Shown here: positions 8,280 to 15,908 of the stretch, in pieces
Numbering within the stretch: position 1 is the stretch's first letter
How the letters are laid out: every line of letters starts with the position of its first letter
Source of the DNA: Bradyrhizobium manausense
Lineage (GTDB): Bacteria; Pseudomonadota; Alphaproteobacteria; Rhizobiales; Xanthobacteraceae
DNA: 47,763 nt
Assembly: GCF_001440035.1 (NCBI RefSeq)
Contig: NZ_LJYG01000102.1
Coordinates: 40,155-87,917, forward strand
Reading direction: 5' to 3'
Notes under the pieces: generated by a model
The model's input: only the letters and a program-made list of their open reading frames with translations
What the model was told of the DNA's origin: nothing
Database searches by the model: none
Program-made: the position numbers and the translations under genes

Positions 8280-8662
8280 CAATCGGCAACTCGACGCCGG
8301 GCCGCCGACGAATCGCGGCGGCAACAAGGCCGTGCGCGACCTCGTCGCCGCGGCCACATCGTGGTGTTCAGGAGTTCCCGGCCACTGCGGGTTTCATGGG
8401 CGCCTGCGCGGGGGCCTCGCCGCTGAGCGCGTAAGACTCCGGGGTATGTGAGCGATCACTACCGAGGTCATGTTGCTGACTCATTCCCTGTTTTAGACAG
8501 CGACAATGAAAACACGCGGGGCCGCTTAGGTTCTCGCAACGGTTCCGCGGCCAGGGGTTGGCGCGAATTCGCAAGAGACTGGCGCAAGTTCAAGAACGCT
8601 GACGCGTTCGCTTGGCCATGTCCTGCGACATCGGGAACCGCACGAAAATCAAAGGAGATGTA
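8280..8662. other. Intergenic region without a convincing gene
   Basis: About 380 bases lie between the HdeD-like and RlpA-like genes. Short open frames exist (for example 8448-8663), but their composition is not protein-like. No clear terminator or promoter was seen; the only firm signal is the AAAGGAG ribosome-binding site of the next gene at its right edge. Confidence 0.5.
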
Positions 8663-9154
8663 ATGGTGTTCCGCTCGAGCGCCGCAACTTGCGGCGCCCT
8701 GGTTGCGCTTGTCGTTTCAGTAACCGTTGCTCGCGGTGAAACAAGTGGGGTTCAATCAAGTGCCGTCGTCGAGGCAGCCTGCGAGGGAGCGATCGTTGGC
8801 GCTGCATCGACCTATAATCCATTCAAGCCCGGCAAGGAGGAGGGTGGACCGAAAACGGCCTCCGGCGAGCGTTACGATCCCGAGGTGTGGACCGCTGCGA
8901 TCAAGACGAGCTTGCGTCGGAAGTTCGGCGGGGTCCAATTCGGCGCTAGACCGAAATTTGCGCTGGTCGAAGCTGTCGGCAAGAAGGTCATCGTCAAGAT
9001 CAACGACGTGGGGCCGCTCAGGCCCGGCCGCATCATCGACCTCAACGAGCGGACGATGCGCCATTTCGATCCGCGCATGAAGCTTGGCGTCATTCCCGAC
9101 GTCACGGTCAGGCCGCTGTCCGGCGATGGTTGGACCCCGGGGCCGGTGGGCTGA
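8663..9154 (+). CDS. RlpA-like double-psi beta-barrel exported protein
   Basis: This encodes 163 residues with an N-terminal signal peptide (about residues 1-25, ending near TVARG). It is followed by a double-psi beta-barrel: GAASTYNPF near the start, KTASGERYDP, then VIVKINDVGPLRPGRIIDLNE, which resembles the VxVxDRGPF...DLS pattern of RlpA. RlpA proteins are septal lytic transglycosylases that cut peptidoglycan lacking stem peptides. This one has no C-terminal SPOR domain, so targeting to the division site is doubtful, and catalytic activity is only inferred. ATG 8663 has a strong AAAGGAG ribosome-binding site. It stands alone in its orientation group. Confidence 0.85.
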   Translation: MVFRSSAATCGALVALVVSVTVARGETSGVQSSAVVEAACEGAIVGAASTYNPFKPGKEEGGPKTASGERYDPEVWTAAIKTSLRRKFGGVQFGARPKFALVEAVGKKVIVKINDVGPLRPGRIIDLNERTMRHFDPRMKLGVIPDVTVRPLSGDGWTPGPVG

Positions 9155-9369
9155 AGCTTCGTTGATCTGGACCAACGAGGAAATGCCGCGGGATGGCACG
9201 ATGTGATCGCGCCTTCCCGCTCGCATCGTGCGGAGCCTCGTCATGTGGGTCCTGACGTATGTGTTCTCCTATTCGATCAGTCCCGCGAGAGCACCGTCCC
9301 AGTCGCTTCAGCTGCGGTTTTGGCACAAACTGCACAGACGCGCTGCGCTATCATAGGTTAACTTTGGCC

Positions 9370-9459
9370 ATGGCCAGCGAGCTGATCATACGTGTCGTCC
9401 TCGTTGCGGCCGCTGCTTTCACCGTGGCTGCCGCCTCCGTGCTCATTTTCGGCTATTGA
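9370..9459 (+). CDS. Possible 29-residue single-span membrane peptide
   Basis: ATG 9370 opens a 29-residue frame that is almost one hydrophobic helix (ELIIRVVLVAAAAFTVAAAS). Such tiny single-span proteins are common in Bradyrhizobium but rarely studied. The ribosome-binding site is weak and nothing else supports translation, so this is tentative. Confidence 0.3.
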   Translation: MASELIIRVVLVAAAAFTVAAASVLIFGY

Positions 9460-9526
9460 TCTATCTCAATCGACGCACCGCGCCTCGGCGTTTCCTGCGT
9501 TCGGCAGGACGGGCGGACGAGGTGCG

Positions 9527-9610
9527 ATGATGCAGCCTTGGGCTTTGCATTCGCTGGTGTGGGGGCTGACGGCGATCGGCTTGATAGCCATCGTCTCCAT
9601 GCTGCTTTGA
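9527..9610 (+). CDS. Possible 27-residue single-span membrane peptide
   Basis: Tandem ATGs at 9527/9530 follow GAGG by about five bases and open a 27-residue frame with one hydrophobic helix (LVWGLTAIGLIAIVSMLL). It lies shortly after another tiny hydrophobic frame at 9370-9459. Two such frames in a row, the second with a fair ribosome-binding site, make a small membrane-peptide pair conceivable, but chance is not excluded. Confidence 0.3.
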   Translation: MMQPWALHSLVWGLTAIGLIAIVSMLL

Positions 9611-9735
9611 GGTCGCCGGTGCCTGAGCGTCGCAGATCCAGGCGCGCCGGCGGATGATGAGGCATCACAGGCGAGCCCATCCTCATCGTGTTCGGCGGTC
9701 TTCCCGCCACCATGACGGCATCATGCCGATGGCGG

Positions 9736-11466
9736 TCATCCCGCCTTGGCGATGCGGTTGTCCGCACGCAGGTTCTGGAAGAATTTTTCCACCTCCCGCG
9801 ACAGCGTGTCCGCGGTCGTGGTCAGGCTGCTCGCCGCTGACAGCACCGAGGATGCCGCCGTATCCGTCTCGCCGATGGCGTCACGCAGCGAGGTGATGTT
9901 GGCGACCAGCGTCTCGTTGCCCTGGGCTGCGCTCTGCGCATTGGACGAGATCTCGCGCGTGGCCTGGTCCTGCTGGCCGACGGCACCTGCTATCGCCGAG
10001 GTGACCTCGTTGATCTCGCGCACCGCGCCACCGATCTCGCGCACCGCTTCCACCGCGTTGCGGGTGGAGGCCTGGATCATCGCGACGTTCTCGCTGATGT
10101 CGGCGGTCGCCTTCGCCGTCTGTCCCGCCAGCGCCTTCACTTCGTGCGCGACGACGGCAAAGCCGCGGCCGGCATCGCCGGCACGGGCGGCCTCGATGGT
10201 GGCGTTGAGCGCAAGCAGGTTGGTCTGCTCGGCGATGGTCTGAATGAGGGTCAGCACGCCGTCGATGCGCTGCGTGGCGGCGGCAAGGCTCTCGATCTCG
10301 GCGATCGATTTCTCTGTGCGCTGGCCGGTCTGCTCGACCGCGCTTGCGCTCTGACGCACCTGGCGGCCGATCTCCTCGACAGAGGCCGACAGCTCCTCGG
10401 CCGCACCTGCGACCGCGGTGACGTTGTGCGAGGCCTGCTCGCTGGCGTTCGCTGCCGTTCCGGCGCGGTTGCTCGCATCCGCGGTGACGCGTGTGATGGT
10501 CTGCGCGGTCTCGCGCATGACACTGGCGTTGTCGCTGAGCCCGCGCATGATCGCGCCGATCGCCTCGCGGAACGCCTCGACCGATTGCTCGATATGGCGC
10601 GCGCGCTCTTCGCGCGCGGCGGAGTCCTGCGAGACCTGCGAGGCGAGGTTGCGGTTGCGGCCCATCGCGTCCTGGAACACCTCGATGGCGCGGGCCAGCG
10701 CACCGATCTCGTCGGCACGCCCCGAATGCGGCACCACGACATTCTCGGCGCCGTCGGCGACCTGCTTGATGGTCGCGGTGATCGCGGCGAGCGGCCGGGC
10801 GATCGAGCGGGCGATGATGATGATGCCGATCACGACCAGCGCCAGCGCCAGGCCGGCGAGGCAGGTCAGCACCAAGGACAGCGTGCGGTTGGTCTCGGTC
10901 TGAAGCGTGATCTGCCTGGCGCGCTCGGCATAGACCTTGGAGAGCGCCTCGAGGTCCTTGTTCAGCGCCGAGCGCACCGCGCGGTTGGCGTCGTTGTCGC
11001 CCCATTCGCGTCCCGCGGCTGCATTGATCTCGATGCCGCGGCGGACCAGCTCCTTGCGGAACTCGACGAACTGCTCGATGCGCTTCTTGAAGGTCGCGAA
11101 CTGCTCGGCGTCATCGGCCTTGACGATGCTCTCCCAGCCCTTCACGACGCCGCGAATCTGCTCGTTGAACTTGAGCAGGCCCTCGCCGTATTTCTTCACC
11201 ACCGCCGGCTCGGTCGACATGTAGACGCCGCGCGATTCCATCACGACCGCATAGACCAGCGAGTTGACGCGCTCGACATTCAACGCAGCCGCATTCGCCG
11301 TCTCGATCGCGCTGGTCAGCTCGGCACTGCGGCGGCTGTTGTAGTCGGACAGCATCGCGATCGCCGCGGTGAGCAGGGCGAACAGCGCGAAGATCGCATA
11401 GAGCTTGGTGGCAAGCGAGAAACGGCCTGCGAGGCCGGCGACATTCCCAGATCGGTCGATTTGCAT
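9736..11466 (-). CDS. Methyl-accepting chemotaxis protein
   Basis: This encodes a 576-residue inner-membrane chemoreceptor. TM1 is around residues 20-40 ([18 protein letters not shown]), followed by a periplasmic helical region of about 165 residues, TM2 near 205-227 ([18 protein letters not shown]) and a HAMP segment beginning [14 protein letters not shown] long cytoplasmic coiled coil follows, with the conserved signalling tip [20 protein letters not shown]. The sensor region resembles a four-helix-bundle ligand domain; the ligand is unknown. I chose ATG 11466 (MQIDRSGN) because residues encoded further upstream are not receptor-like. No other chemotaxis gene is nearby, so it must work with a chemosensory array encoded elsewhere. 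Confidence 0.95.
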   Translation of the reverse strand: MQIDRSGNVAGLAGRFSLATKLYAIFALFALLTAAIAMLSDYNSRRSAELTSAIETANAAALNVERVNSLVYAVVMESRGVYMSTEPAVVKKYGEGLLKFNEQIRGVVKGWESIVKADDAEQFATFKKRIEQFVEFRKELVRRGIEINAAAGREWGDNDANRAVRSALNKDLEALSKVYAERARQITLQTETNRTLSLVLTCLAGLALALVVIGIIIIARSIARPLAAITATIKQVADGAENVVVPHSGRADEIGALARAIEVFQDAMGRNRNLASQVSQDSAAREERARHIEQSVEAFREAIGAIMRGLSDNASVMRETAQTITRVTADASNRAGTAANASEQASHNVTAVAGAAEELSASVEEIGRQVRQSASAVEQTGQRTEKSIAEIESLAAATQRIDGVLTLIQTIAEQTNLLALNATIEAARAGDAGRGFAVVAHEVKALAGQTAKATADISENVAMIQASTRNAVEAVREIGGAVREINEVTSAIAGAVGQQDQATREISSNAQSAAQGNETLVANITSLRDAIGETDTAASSVLSAASSLTTTADTLSREVEKFFQNLRADNRIAKAG

Positions 11467-11779
11467 GCTGTTCGGGCCCAGATGGCCAGGAGCGGCCGGT
11501 GTGCGCGGTCGTATAAATTGACGCAAAACTATGCAGAATGAAGATGGACGCAGTGTTAACGCCCAAGTCCGGCGCGTGCGCCGAAGCTCGAGGGAAATGC
11601 GAGCTATCTCAGTGGTTTGGTGCCGCGCGATCGGTTCCAGGCAGATTGATCCGGGCATCGCCCGGAATGCCCCAAACATCGGCGTGCATACTGACCGTCA
11701 AGCGCGTATTCCCTGACACCAGCGCCGCCTTTCGCGCCGACCGGAGTCGGTCACTGGCCGACGATTTCAGGAGGGGCCT
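11467..11779. other. Divergent intergenic region between chemoreceptor and eutB
   Basis: About 310 bases separate the divergent chemoreceptor and eutB genes. A weak minus-strand promoter lies at 11510-11538. Immediately before eutB there is a strong AGGAGGGG ribosome-binding site. I looked for a cobalamin riboswitch, since EutBC needs B12, and saw no B12-box-like structure. Confidence 0.5.
11510..11538 (-). promoter_or_regulatory. Possible promoter for the chemoreceptor gene
   Basis: On the minus strand TTCTGC (11538-11533) and TATACG (11515-11510) are separated by 17 bases and would give a leader of about 37 bases. The -35 match is poor, so this is only a suggestion. Confidence 0.27.
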
Positions 11780-13162
11780 TTGGTCTATCGCCACACCATC
11801 GACGCCACGACCTATCGCTTCGCCGACCTGCGCGACCTCCTGGCCAAAGCGACGCCGCCGCGCTCCGGGGACCGGCTGGCCGGCATTGCTGCCGAGAGCG
11901 CCGAGCAGATGATCGCGGCGCGAATGACGCTGGCCGACGTCCCCCTCGGGCGGTTCTTGCAGGAGGCCGTCATTCCCTATGAGGCCGACGAGGTCACCCG
12001 CCTGATCATCGACAGCCATGACGCCACGGCCTTCGCGCAGGTCTCTTCGCTGACGGTCGGAGCATTCCGCGACTGGCTGCTATCGGACGCCGCCACTCCC
12101 GAGACCTTGCGCAAGCTCGCGCCGGGCATCACGCCGGAAATGGCCGCCGCGGTGTCGAAGCTGATGCGCAACCAGGACCTGATCCTGGCAGCGCGGAAAT
12201 GCGAGGTCACGACCGCCTTCCGCAACACCATCGGCCTGAAGGGGCGGATGAGCACGCGGCTGCAGCCCAACCATCCTTTCGACGACGCCAGGGGCATTAC
12301 TGCCTCGATCCTCGACGGGCTGCTGCTTGGAGCCGGTGATGCCTGCATCGGCATCAATCCGGCGAGCGACGATCCGGCCGTGATCGGGCAATTGCTGCGA
12401 TTGCTGGACGAGATCATCGCGCGACTGAAAATCCCGACGCAAGGCTGCGTGCTGACCCATGTCACCACGACGCTGTCGCTGATCGGGCAGGGCGTGCCCG
12501 TCGACCTCGTCTTCCAGTCGGTCGCCGGCACCGAGGCTGCCAACCGCAGCTTTGGCATCGACCTTTCGCTGCTGAAGGAGGCGCACGCAGCCGGACTGTC
12601 GCAGAAGCGCGGTACGGTCGGCGGCAACGTGATGTATTTCGAGACCGGCCAGGGCTCCGCGTTGTCGGCGGGCGCCCATCACGGCGTCGACCAGCAGACC
12701 TGCGAGTCGCGGGCCTATGCGGTGGCACGCGCTTTTGCCCCGCTGCTGGTCAACAGCGTGGTCGGCTTCATCGGCCCTGAATATCTTTACGACGGCAAGG
12801 AGATCATCCGGGCGGGGCTGGAGGATCATTTCTGCGGCAAGCTGCTCGGCCTGCCGCTTGGCATCGACATCTGCTACACCAACCATGCCGAGGCGGACCA
12901 GGACGACATGGATAATCTCCTGACGCTGCTCGCCGCGGCCGGCGTCACCTTCATCATGGGGGTGCCCGGCGCTGACGACGTCATGCTGAACTACCAGTCC
13001 ACGTCCTTCCACGACGCGCTCTATGTGCGCGACGTCTTCGGTGTGGCCCGCGCGCCGGAGTTCGACGACTGGCTGGTGCGATCAGGCATTGCCGGCGTCG
13101 ACTTCCGGCTTGCGGGCGATGCGGGCCTCTTGCCCGATTTTGCCTCGCGGCTGATCGCGTGA
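11780..13162 (+). CDS. eutB: Ethanolamine ammonia-lyase, large subunit
   Basis: This encodes 460 residues, the usual length for EutB, the catalytic subunit that with EutC and adenosylcobalamin converts ethanolamine to acetaldehyde and ammonia. Family-typical stretches include NPASDD, the CVLTHVTTTL segment, FETGQGSALSAGAHHGVDQ and a late IMGVPGADDVMLNYQ. The start is a TTG at 11780, chosen because AGGAGG lies about seven bases upstream and the protein then begins MVYRHTID. No microcompartment or other eut genes are present, so this is the cytosolic form. Unusually, the small-subunit gene does not follow directly; the hopanoid methylase gene hpnP stands between them. Confidence 0.95.
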   Translation: MVYRHTIDATTYRFADLRDLLAKATPPRSGDRLAGIAAESAEQMIAARMTLADVPLGRFLQEAVIPYEADEVTRLIIDSHDATAFAQVSSLTVGAFRDWLLSDAATPETLRKLAPGITPEMAAAVSKLMRNQDLILAARKCEVTTAFRNTIGLKGRMSTRLQPNHPFDDARGITASILDGLLLGAGDACIGINPASDDPAVIGQLLRLLDEIIARLKIPTQGCVLTHVTTTLSLIGQGVPVDLVFQSVAGTEAANRSFGIDLSLLKEAHAAGLSQKRGTVGGNVMYFETGQGSALSAGAHHGVDQQTCESRAYAVARAFAPLLVNSVVGFIGPEYLYDGKEIIRAGLEDHFCGKLLGLPLGIDICYTNHAEADQDDMDNLLTLLAAAGVTFIMGVPGADDVMLNYQSTSFHDALYVRDVFGVARAPEFDDWLVRSGIAGVDFRLAGDAGLLPDFASRLIA

Positions 13163-13196
13163 TGCGAAAACATCGGCAAAACCCTGTCCGCCGCCG

Positions 13197-13230
13197 TGAA
13201 CCGGGGAAACCACTGGCGCGTCTCACGAAT
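13197..13230 (+). promoter_or_regulatory. Two overlapping weak EcfG-like promoter candidates before hpnP
   Basis: TGAAC (13197-13201) followed after 17 bases by CGTC (13219-13222), and GGAAA (13205-13209) followed after 16 bases by CGAAT (13226-13230), both resemble the EcfG pattern GGAAC-N16/17-CGTT with mismatches. Control of hpnP by EcfG is known in Rhodopseudomonas palustris, which raises interest, but neither match is good. Confidence 0.25.
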
Positions 13231-13332
13231 TAGTTCGCTGCCACAATATTGAGGAATTCCGGTCGCAGCGTTACGCTATGTTTCTGGAGACCTCGTCAGT
13301 ACCGTCAGCAGAACGTGGTTGGGGGAAGTTCG

Positions 13333-14919
13333 ATGCGCGCTGAAAGCAACGGAACGAGCCGAAAGATTCTCTGCGTCTTTCCGCGTTACACCTCATCCTT
13401 CGGCACCTTCGAGCACGCTTATCCGCTGACCGATGGCGTCCGCGCCTTCATGCCGCCGCAGGGCCTGTTGCTGCTCGCGGCCTACCTGCCCAGGGAATGG
13501 CAGGTCAAATTCGTCGACGAGAACCTCCGCCGCACGAGCAAGGAGGAGTTCGAATGGGCAGAGGCCGTCTTCGTCAGCGGCATGCACATCCAGCGCCAGC
13601 AGATGAACGACATCTGCCGCCGTGCCCATGAATTCGACCTGCCGGTGGCGCTCGGCGGTCCCTCGGTCAGCGCCTGCCCGGATTATTATCCCTCGTTCGA
13701 CTATCTGCATGTCGGCGAGCTCGGCGATGCCACCAATCAGCTGATCGAGATTCTTTCGCGCGATACGTCGCGCCCCGAACAGCAGGTCGTGCTCACGACC
13801 AAGGACCGCGTGCCGATGACGGAATTTCCGATCCCGGCCTATGAGCTCGCCGACGTGAAGCGCTATTTCCTCGGCAGCATCCAATATTCCAGCGGCTGTC
13901 CGTATGAGTGCGAGTTCTGCGACATTCCCGGCCTCTACGGCCGCAACCCGCGGATCAAGACGCCGCAGCAGATCATCGCCGAGCTCGACCGCCTGCGCGA
14001 ATGCGGCATGACCGACACGGTCTACTTCGTCGATGACAATTTCATCGGCAACCGCAAGGCCGCGATGGACCTGTTGCCGCACCTGATCGAATGGCAAAAG
14101 AAGACCGGCTATGTGATGCGGCTCGCCTGCGAGGCGACGCTCAACATCGCCAAGCGTCCCGAGATCCTCAAGAAGATGCGCGAGGCCTATTTCATCACCA
14201 TCTTCTGCGGCATCGAAACGCCGGACCCGGACGCACTGAAGGCCATGCACAAGGACCACAACATGATGGTCCCGATCCTCGAGGGCGTGCGCACCATCAA
14301 TTCCTACGGGATGGAGGTGGTCTCGGGCATCATCATGGGGCTCGACACCGACAAGCCCAACACCTCCGACGCGCTGCTCTCCTTCGTCGAGGAATCACGC
14401 ATTCCGCTGCTCACCATCAACCTGCTTCAGGCCCTGCCGAAGACGCCGTTGTGGGACCGCCTGGAGAGGGAAGGGCGCCTGGTCGACGATGAGGGGCGCG
14501 ATTCCAACGTCGACTTCCTGCTGCCTTATGACGAGGTTGTCGCGTCCTGGAAGCACGCCATGAGCGTCGCCTACGAGCCCGAGAAGGTCTACGAGCGCTT
14601 CCAGTATCAATGCGACCACGTCTACGTGCACCGCCTCAAGATGCCGGTGCCGGACGAGATGAAGACCTGGGCCAACATCCGGCGCGGCCTCGTCATGCTG
14701 CGCAACATCTTCTGGAAGGTCGGCGTGCTCGGCGATTACAGGCGCGTGTTCTGGAAATTCGCGCTGGGGCGGATCCGCCGCGGTGACATGGAGGGCCTGA
14801 TCGGCTGCACCATGATCGCGCATCATCTCATCACCTTTGCGCGGGCGGCCACCAGCGGCAAGCAGAACGCCTCGAACTATTCGATCCGCTTGCGCGAAGC
14901 TTCCGTTCCCGCCGAATGA
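13333..14919 (+). CDS. hpnP: Hopanoid C-2 methylase (B12-binding radical SAM)
   Basis: This encodes 528 residues. The N-terminal part (about 15-150) is a cobalamin-binding-like domain. A radical SAM core follows with Cys189-x3-Cys193-x2-Cys196 (CPYECEFC), which binds the [4Fe-4S] cluster, then the substrate/SAM region with [16 protein letters not shown] and [12 protein letters not shown]. The architecture and length fit HpnP, which adds the C-2 methyl group of 2-methylhopanoids, rather than the C-3 methylase HpnR; that distinction rests on recalled similarity and on the hopanoid context. I chose ATG 13333 behind GGGGGAAG over the upstream frame opening. Its stop overlaps the eutC start (ATGA), and eutB lies 170 bases upstream. 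Confidence 0.9.
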   Translation: MRAESNGTSRKILCVFPRYTSSFGTFEHAYPLTDGVRAFMPPQGLLLLAAYLPREWQVKFVDENLRRTSKEEFEWAEAVFVSGMHIQRQQMNDICRRAHEFDLPVALGGPSVSACPDYYPSFDYLHVGELGDATNQLIEILSRDTSRPEQQVVLTTKDRVPMTEFPIPAYELADVKRYFLGSIQYSSGCPYECEFCDIPGLYGRNPRIKTPQQIIAELDRLRECGMTDTVYFVDDNFIGNRKAAMDLLPHLIEWQKKTGYVMRLACEATLNIAKRPEILKKMREAYFITIFCGIETPDPDALKAMHKDHNMMVPILEGVRTINSYGMEVVSGIIMGLDTDKPNTSDALLSFVEESRIPLLTINLLQALPKTPLWDRLEREGRLVDDEGRDSNVDFLLPYDEVVASWKHAMSVAYEPEKVYERFQYQCDHVYVHRLKMPVPDEMKTWANIRRGLVMLRNIFWKVGVLGDYRRVFWKFALGRIRRGDMEGLIGCTMIAHHLITFARAATSGKQNASNYSIRLREASVPAE

Positions 14920-15701
14920 GCGACGAGCCCGTTCCGGCACGCCCGATCATCGACCTCAAATCGTTCACGCCTGCGCGCGTTGCGCTCGGGCGCAGTGGCG
15001 CGAGCCTGCCGACCAGGCCGCTGCTCGATTTCACGCTGGCGCATGCCCGCGCCCGCGATGCCGTGCATGCCGCCTTCGACGCGCCGCGTCTGGTTGCCGA
15101 AGTGAGGGCGCTCGGCCTTGCCGCCACCGAGGTCCGGAGCCGGGCCGCCGATCGCGGCGACTATCTGCGCCGGCCGGATCTTGGACGGCAGCTCGATGCC
15201 GCCTCCGCCGCGACGCTGGAGGGGATTGCCGCAGCGCCGTGCCAGCTTGCGATCGTCATCGGTGACGGCTTGTCGGCTGCTGCGGTCCATGCCCATGCGG
15301 CCAGGCTGCTGCAAAGCCTGCTGCCGCGCCTCGCCGAAGAGGAGGCGGTCGCGATCGGCCATGTCGTGGTCGCCTCAGGCGCGCGCGTCGCCCTTGGTGA
15401 CGAGATCGGGGCTATCATCGGTGCCCGCATGATCGTGATGCTGATCGGCGAGCGGCCGGGGCTATCAGCGCCCGATAGCCTCGGGGCCTATCTGACCTTC
15501 GCGCCGAAGCCCGGCCTGACCGATGCCCAGCGCAATTGCGTGTCGAACATCCACAAGGCCGGCTTGAGCTATGACGAGGCGGCCCTCAAGATCGCCTGGC
15601 TGGTCCGCGAGGGGCTGGCGCGCCAGGCCACGGGCGTGGCGCTCAAGGACGAGAGCGCCGACCGCGCCCCGCGTCGAATCGGCACGGCTGTGCCAGAATG
15701 A
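14916..15701 (+). CDS. eutC: Ethanolamine ammonia-lyase, small subunit
   Basis: This encodes 261 residues, typical of EutC. Family features include the early [13 protein letters not shown] segment, the helical [15 protein letters not shown], and [16 protein letters not shown], part of the adenosylcobalamin-binding domain. The late region [14 protein letters not shown] is also characteristic. EutC completes the EutBC enzyme. The ATG overlaps the stop of hpnP by four bases, so its translation is coupled to hpnP, not to eutB. No terminator is visible after it before the exporter gene, 207 bases downstream. Confidence 0.94.
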   Translation: MSDEPVPARPIIDLKSFTPARVALGRSGASLPTRPLLDFTLAHARARDAVHAAFDAPRLVAEVRALGLAATEVRSRAADRGDYLRRPDLGRQLDAASAATLEGIAAAPCQLAIVIGDGLSAAAVHAHAARLLQSLLPRLAEEEAVAIGHVVVASGARVALGDEIGAIIGARMIVMLIGERPGLSAPDSLGAYLTFAPKPGLTDAQRNCVSNIHKAGLSYDEAALKIAWLVREGLARQATGVALKDESADRAPRRIGTAVPE

Positions 15702-15805
15702 CGGGCATTCCGGCAAAATCGCCGCATCTTGATCGATTCGGAGACCCCCGGCGTGCTTGCGAGAAGGGCGCTTGACCTGCTAAACCGCTGCCGGCGATTT
15801 TCCGC

Positions 15806-15848
15806 GCGTTTTCAACGGGCAAGCCTCCCATTGGTATGGCGTTTTCAA
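15806..15848 (+). repeat. Direct repeat of GCGTTTTCAA before the exporter gene
   Basis: GCGTTTTCAA occurs at 15806-15815 and again at 15839-15848, start to start 33 bases, about three helical turns. This phasing suits a regulator site upstream of the exporter gene at 15909, but two ten-base copies could be coincidence. Confidence 0.3.
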
Positions 15849-15908
15849 GCCGTTCGCGGAGCGCAATAAGCTCTCAAGACCGAGTCGATTGAGGAACTGG
15901 ACAAAGGC

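Noticed and set aside
8448..8663. 71-residue open frame upstream of the RlpA-like gene
   Set aside because: It has no family resemblance and no good start signal, and it ends at the start of the next gene by chance.
10144..11541. 465-residue open frame opposite the chemoreceptor gene
   Set aside because: It is an antisense shadow of a clear chemoreceptor; no domain can be seen and the composition is repetitive.
11467..11779. Possible cobalamin riboswitch before eutB
   Set aside because: No B12-box-like sequence or matching stem arrangement was seen, despite the B12 dependence of EutBC and HpnP.
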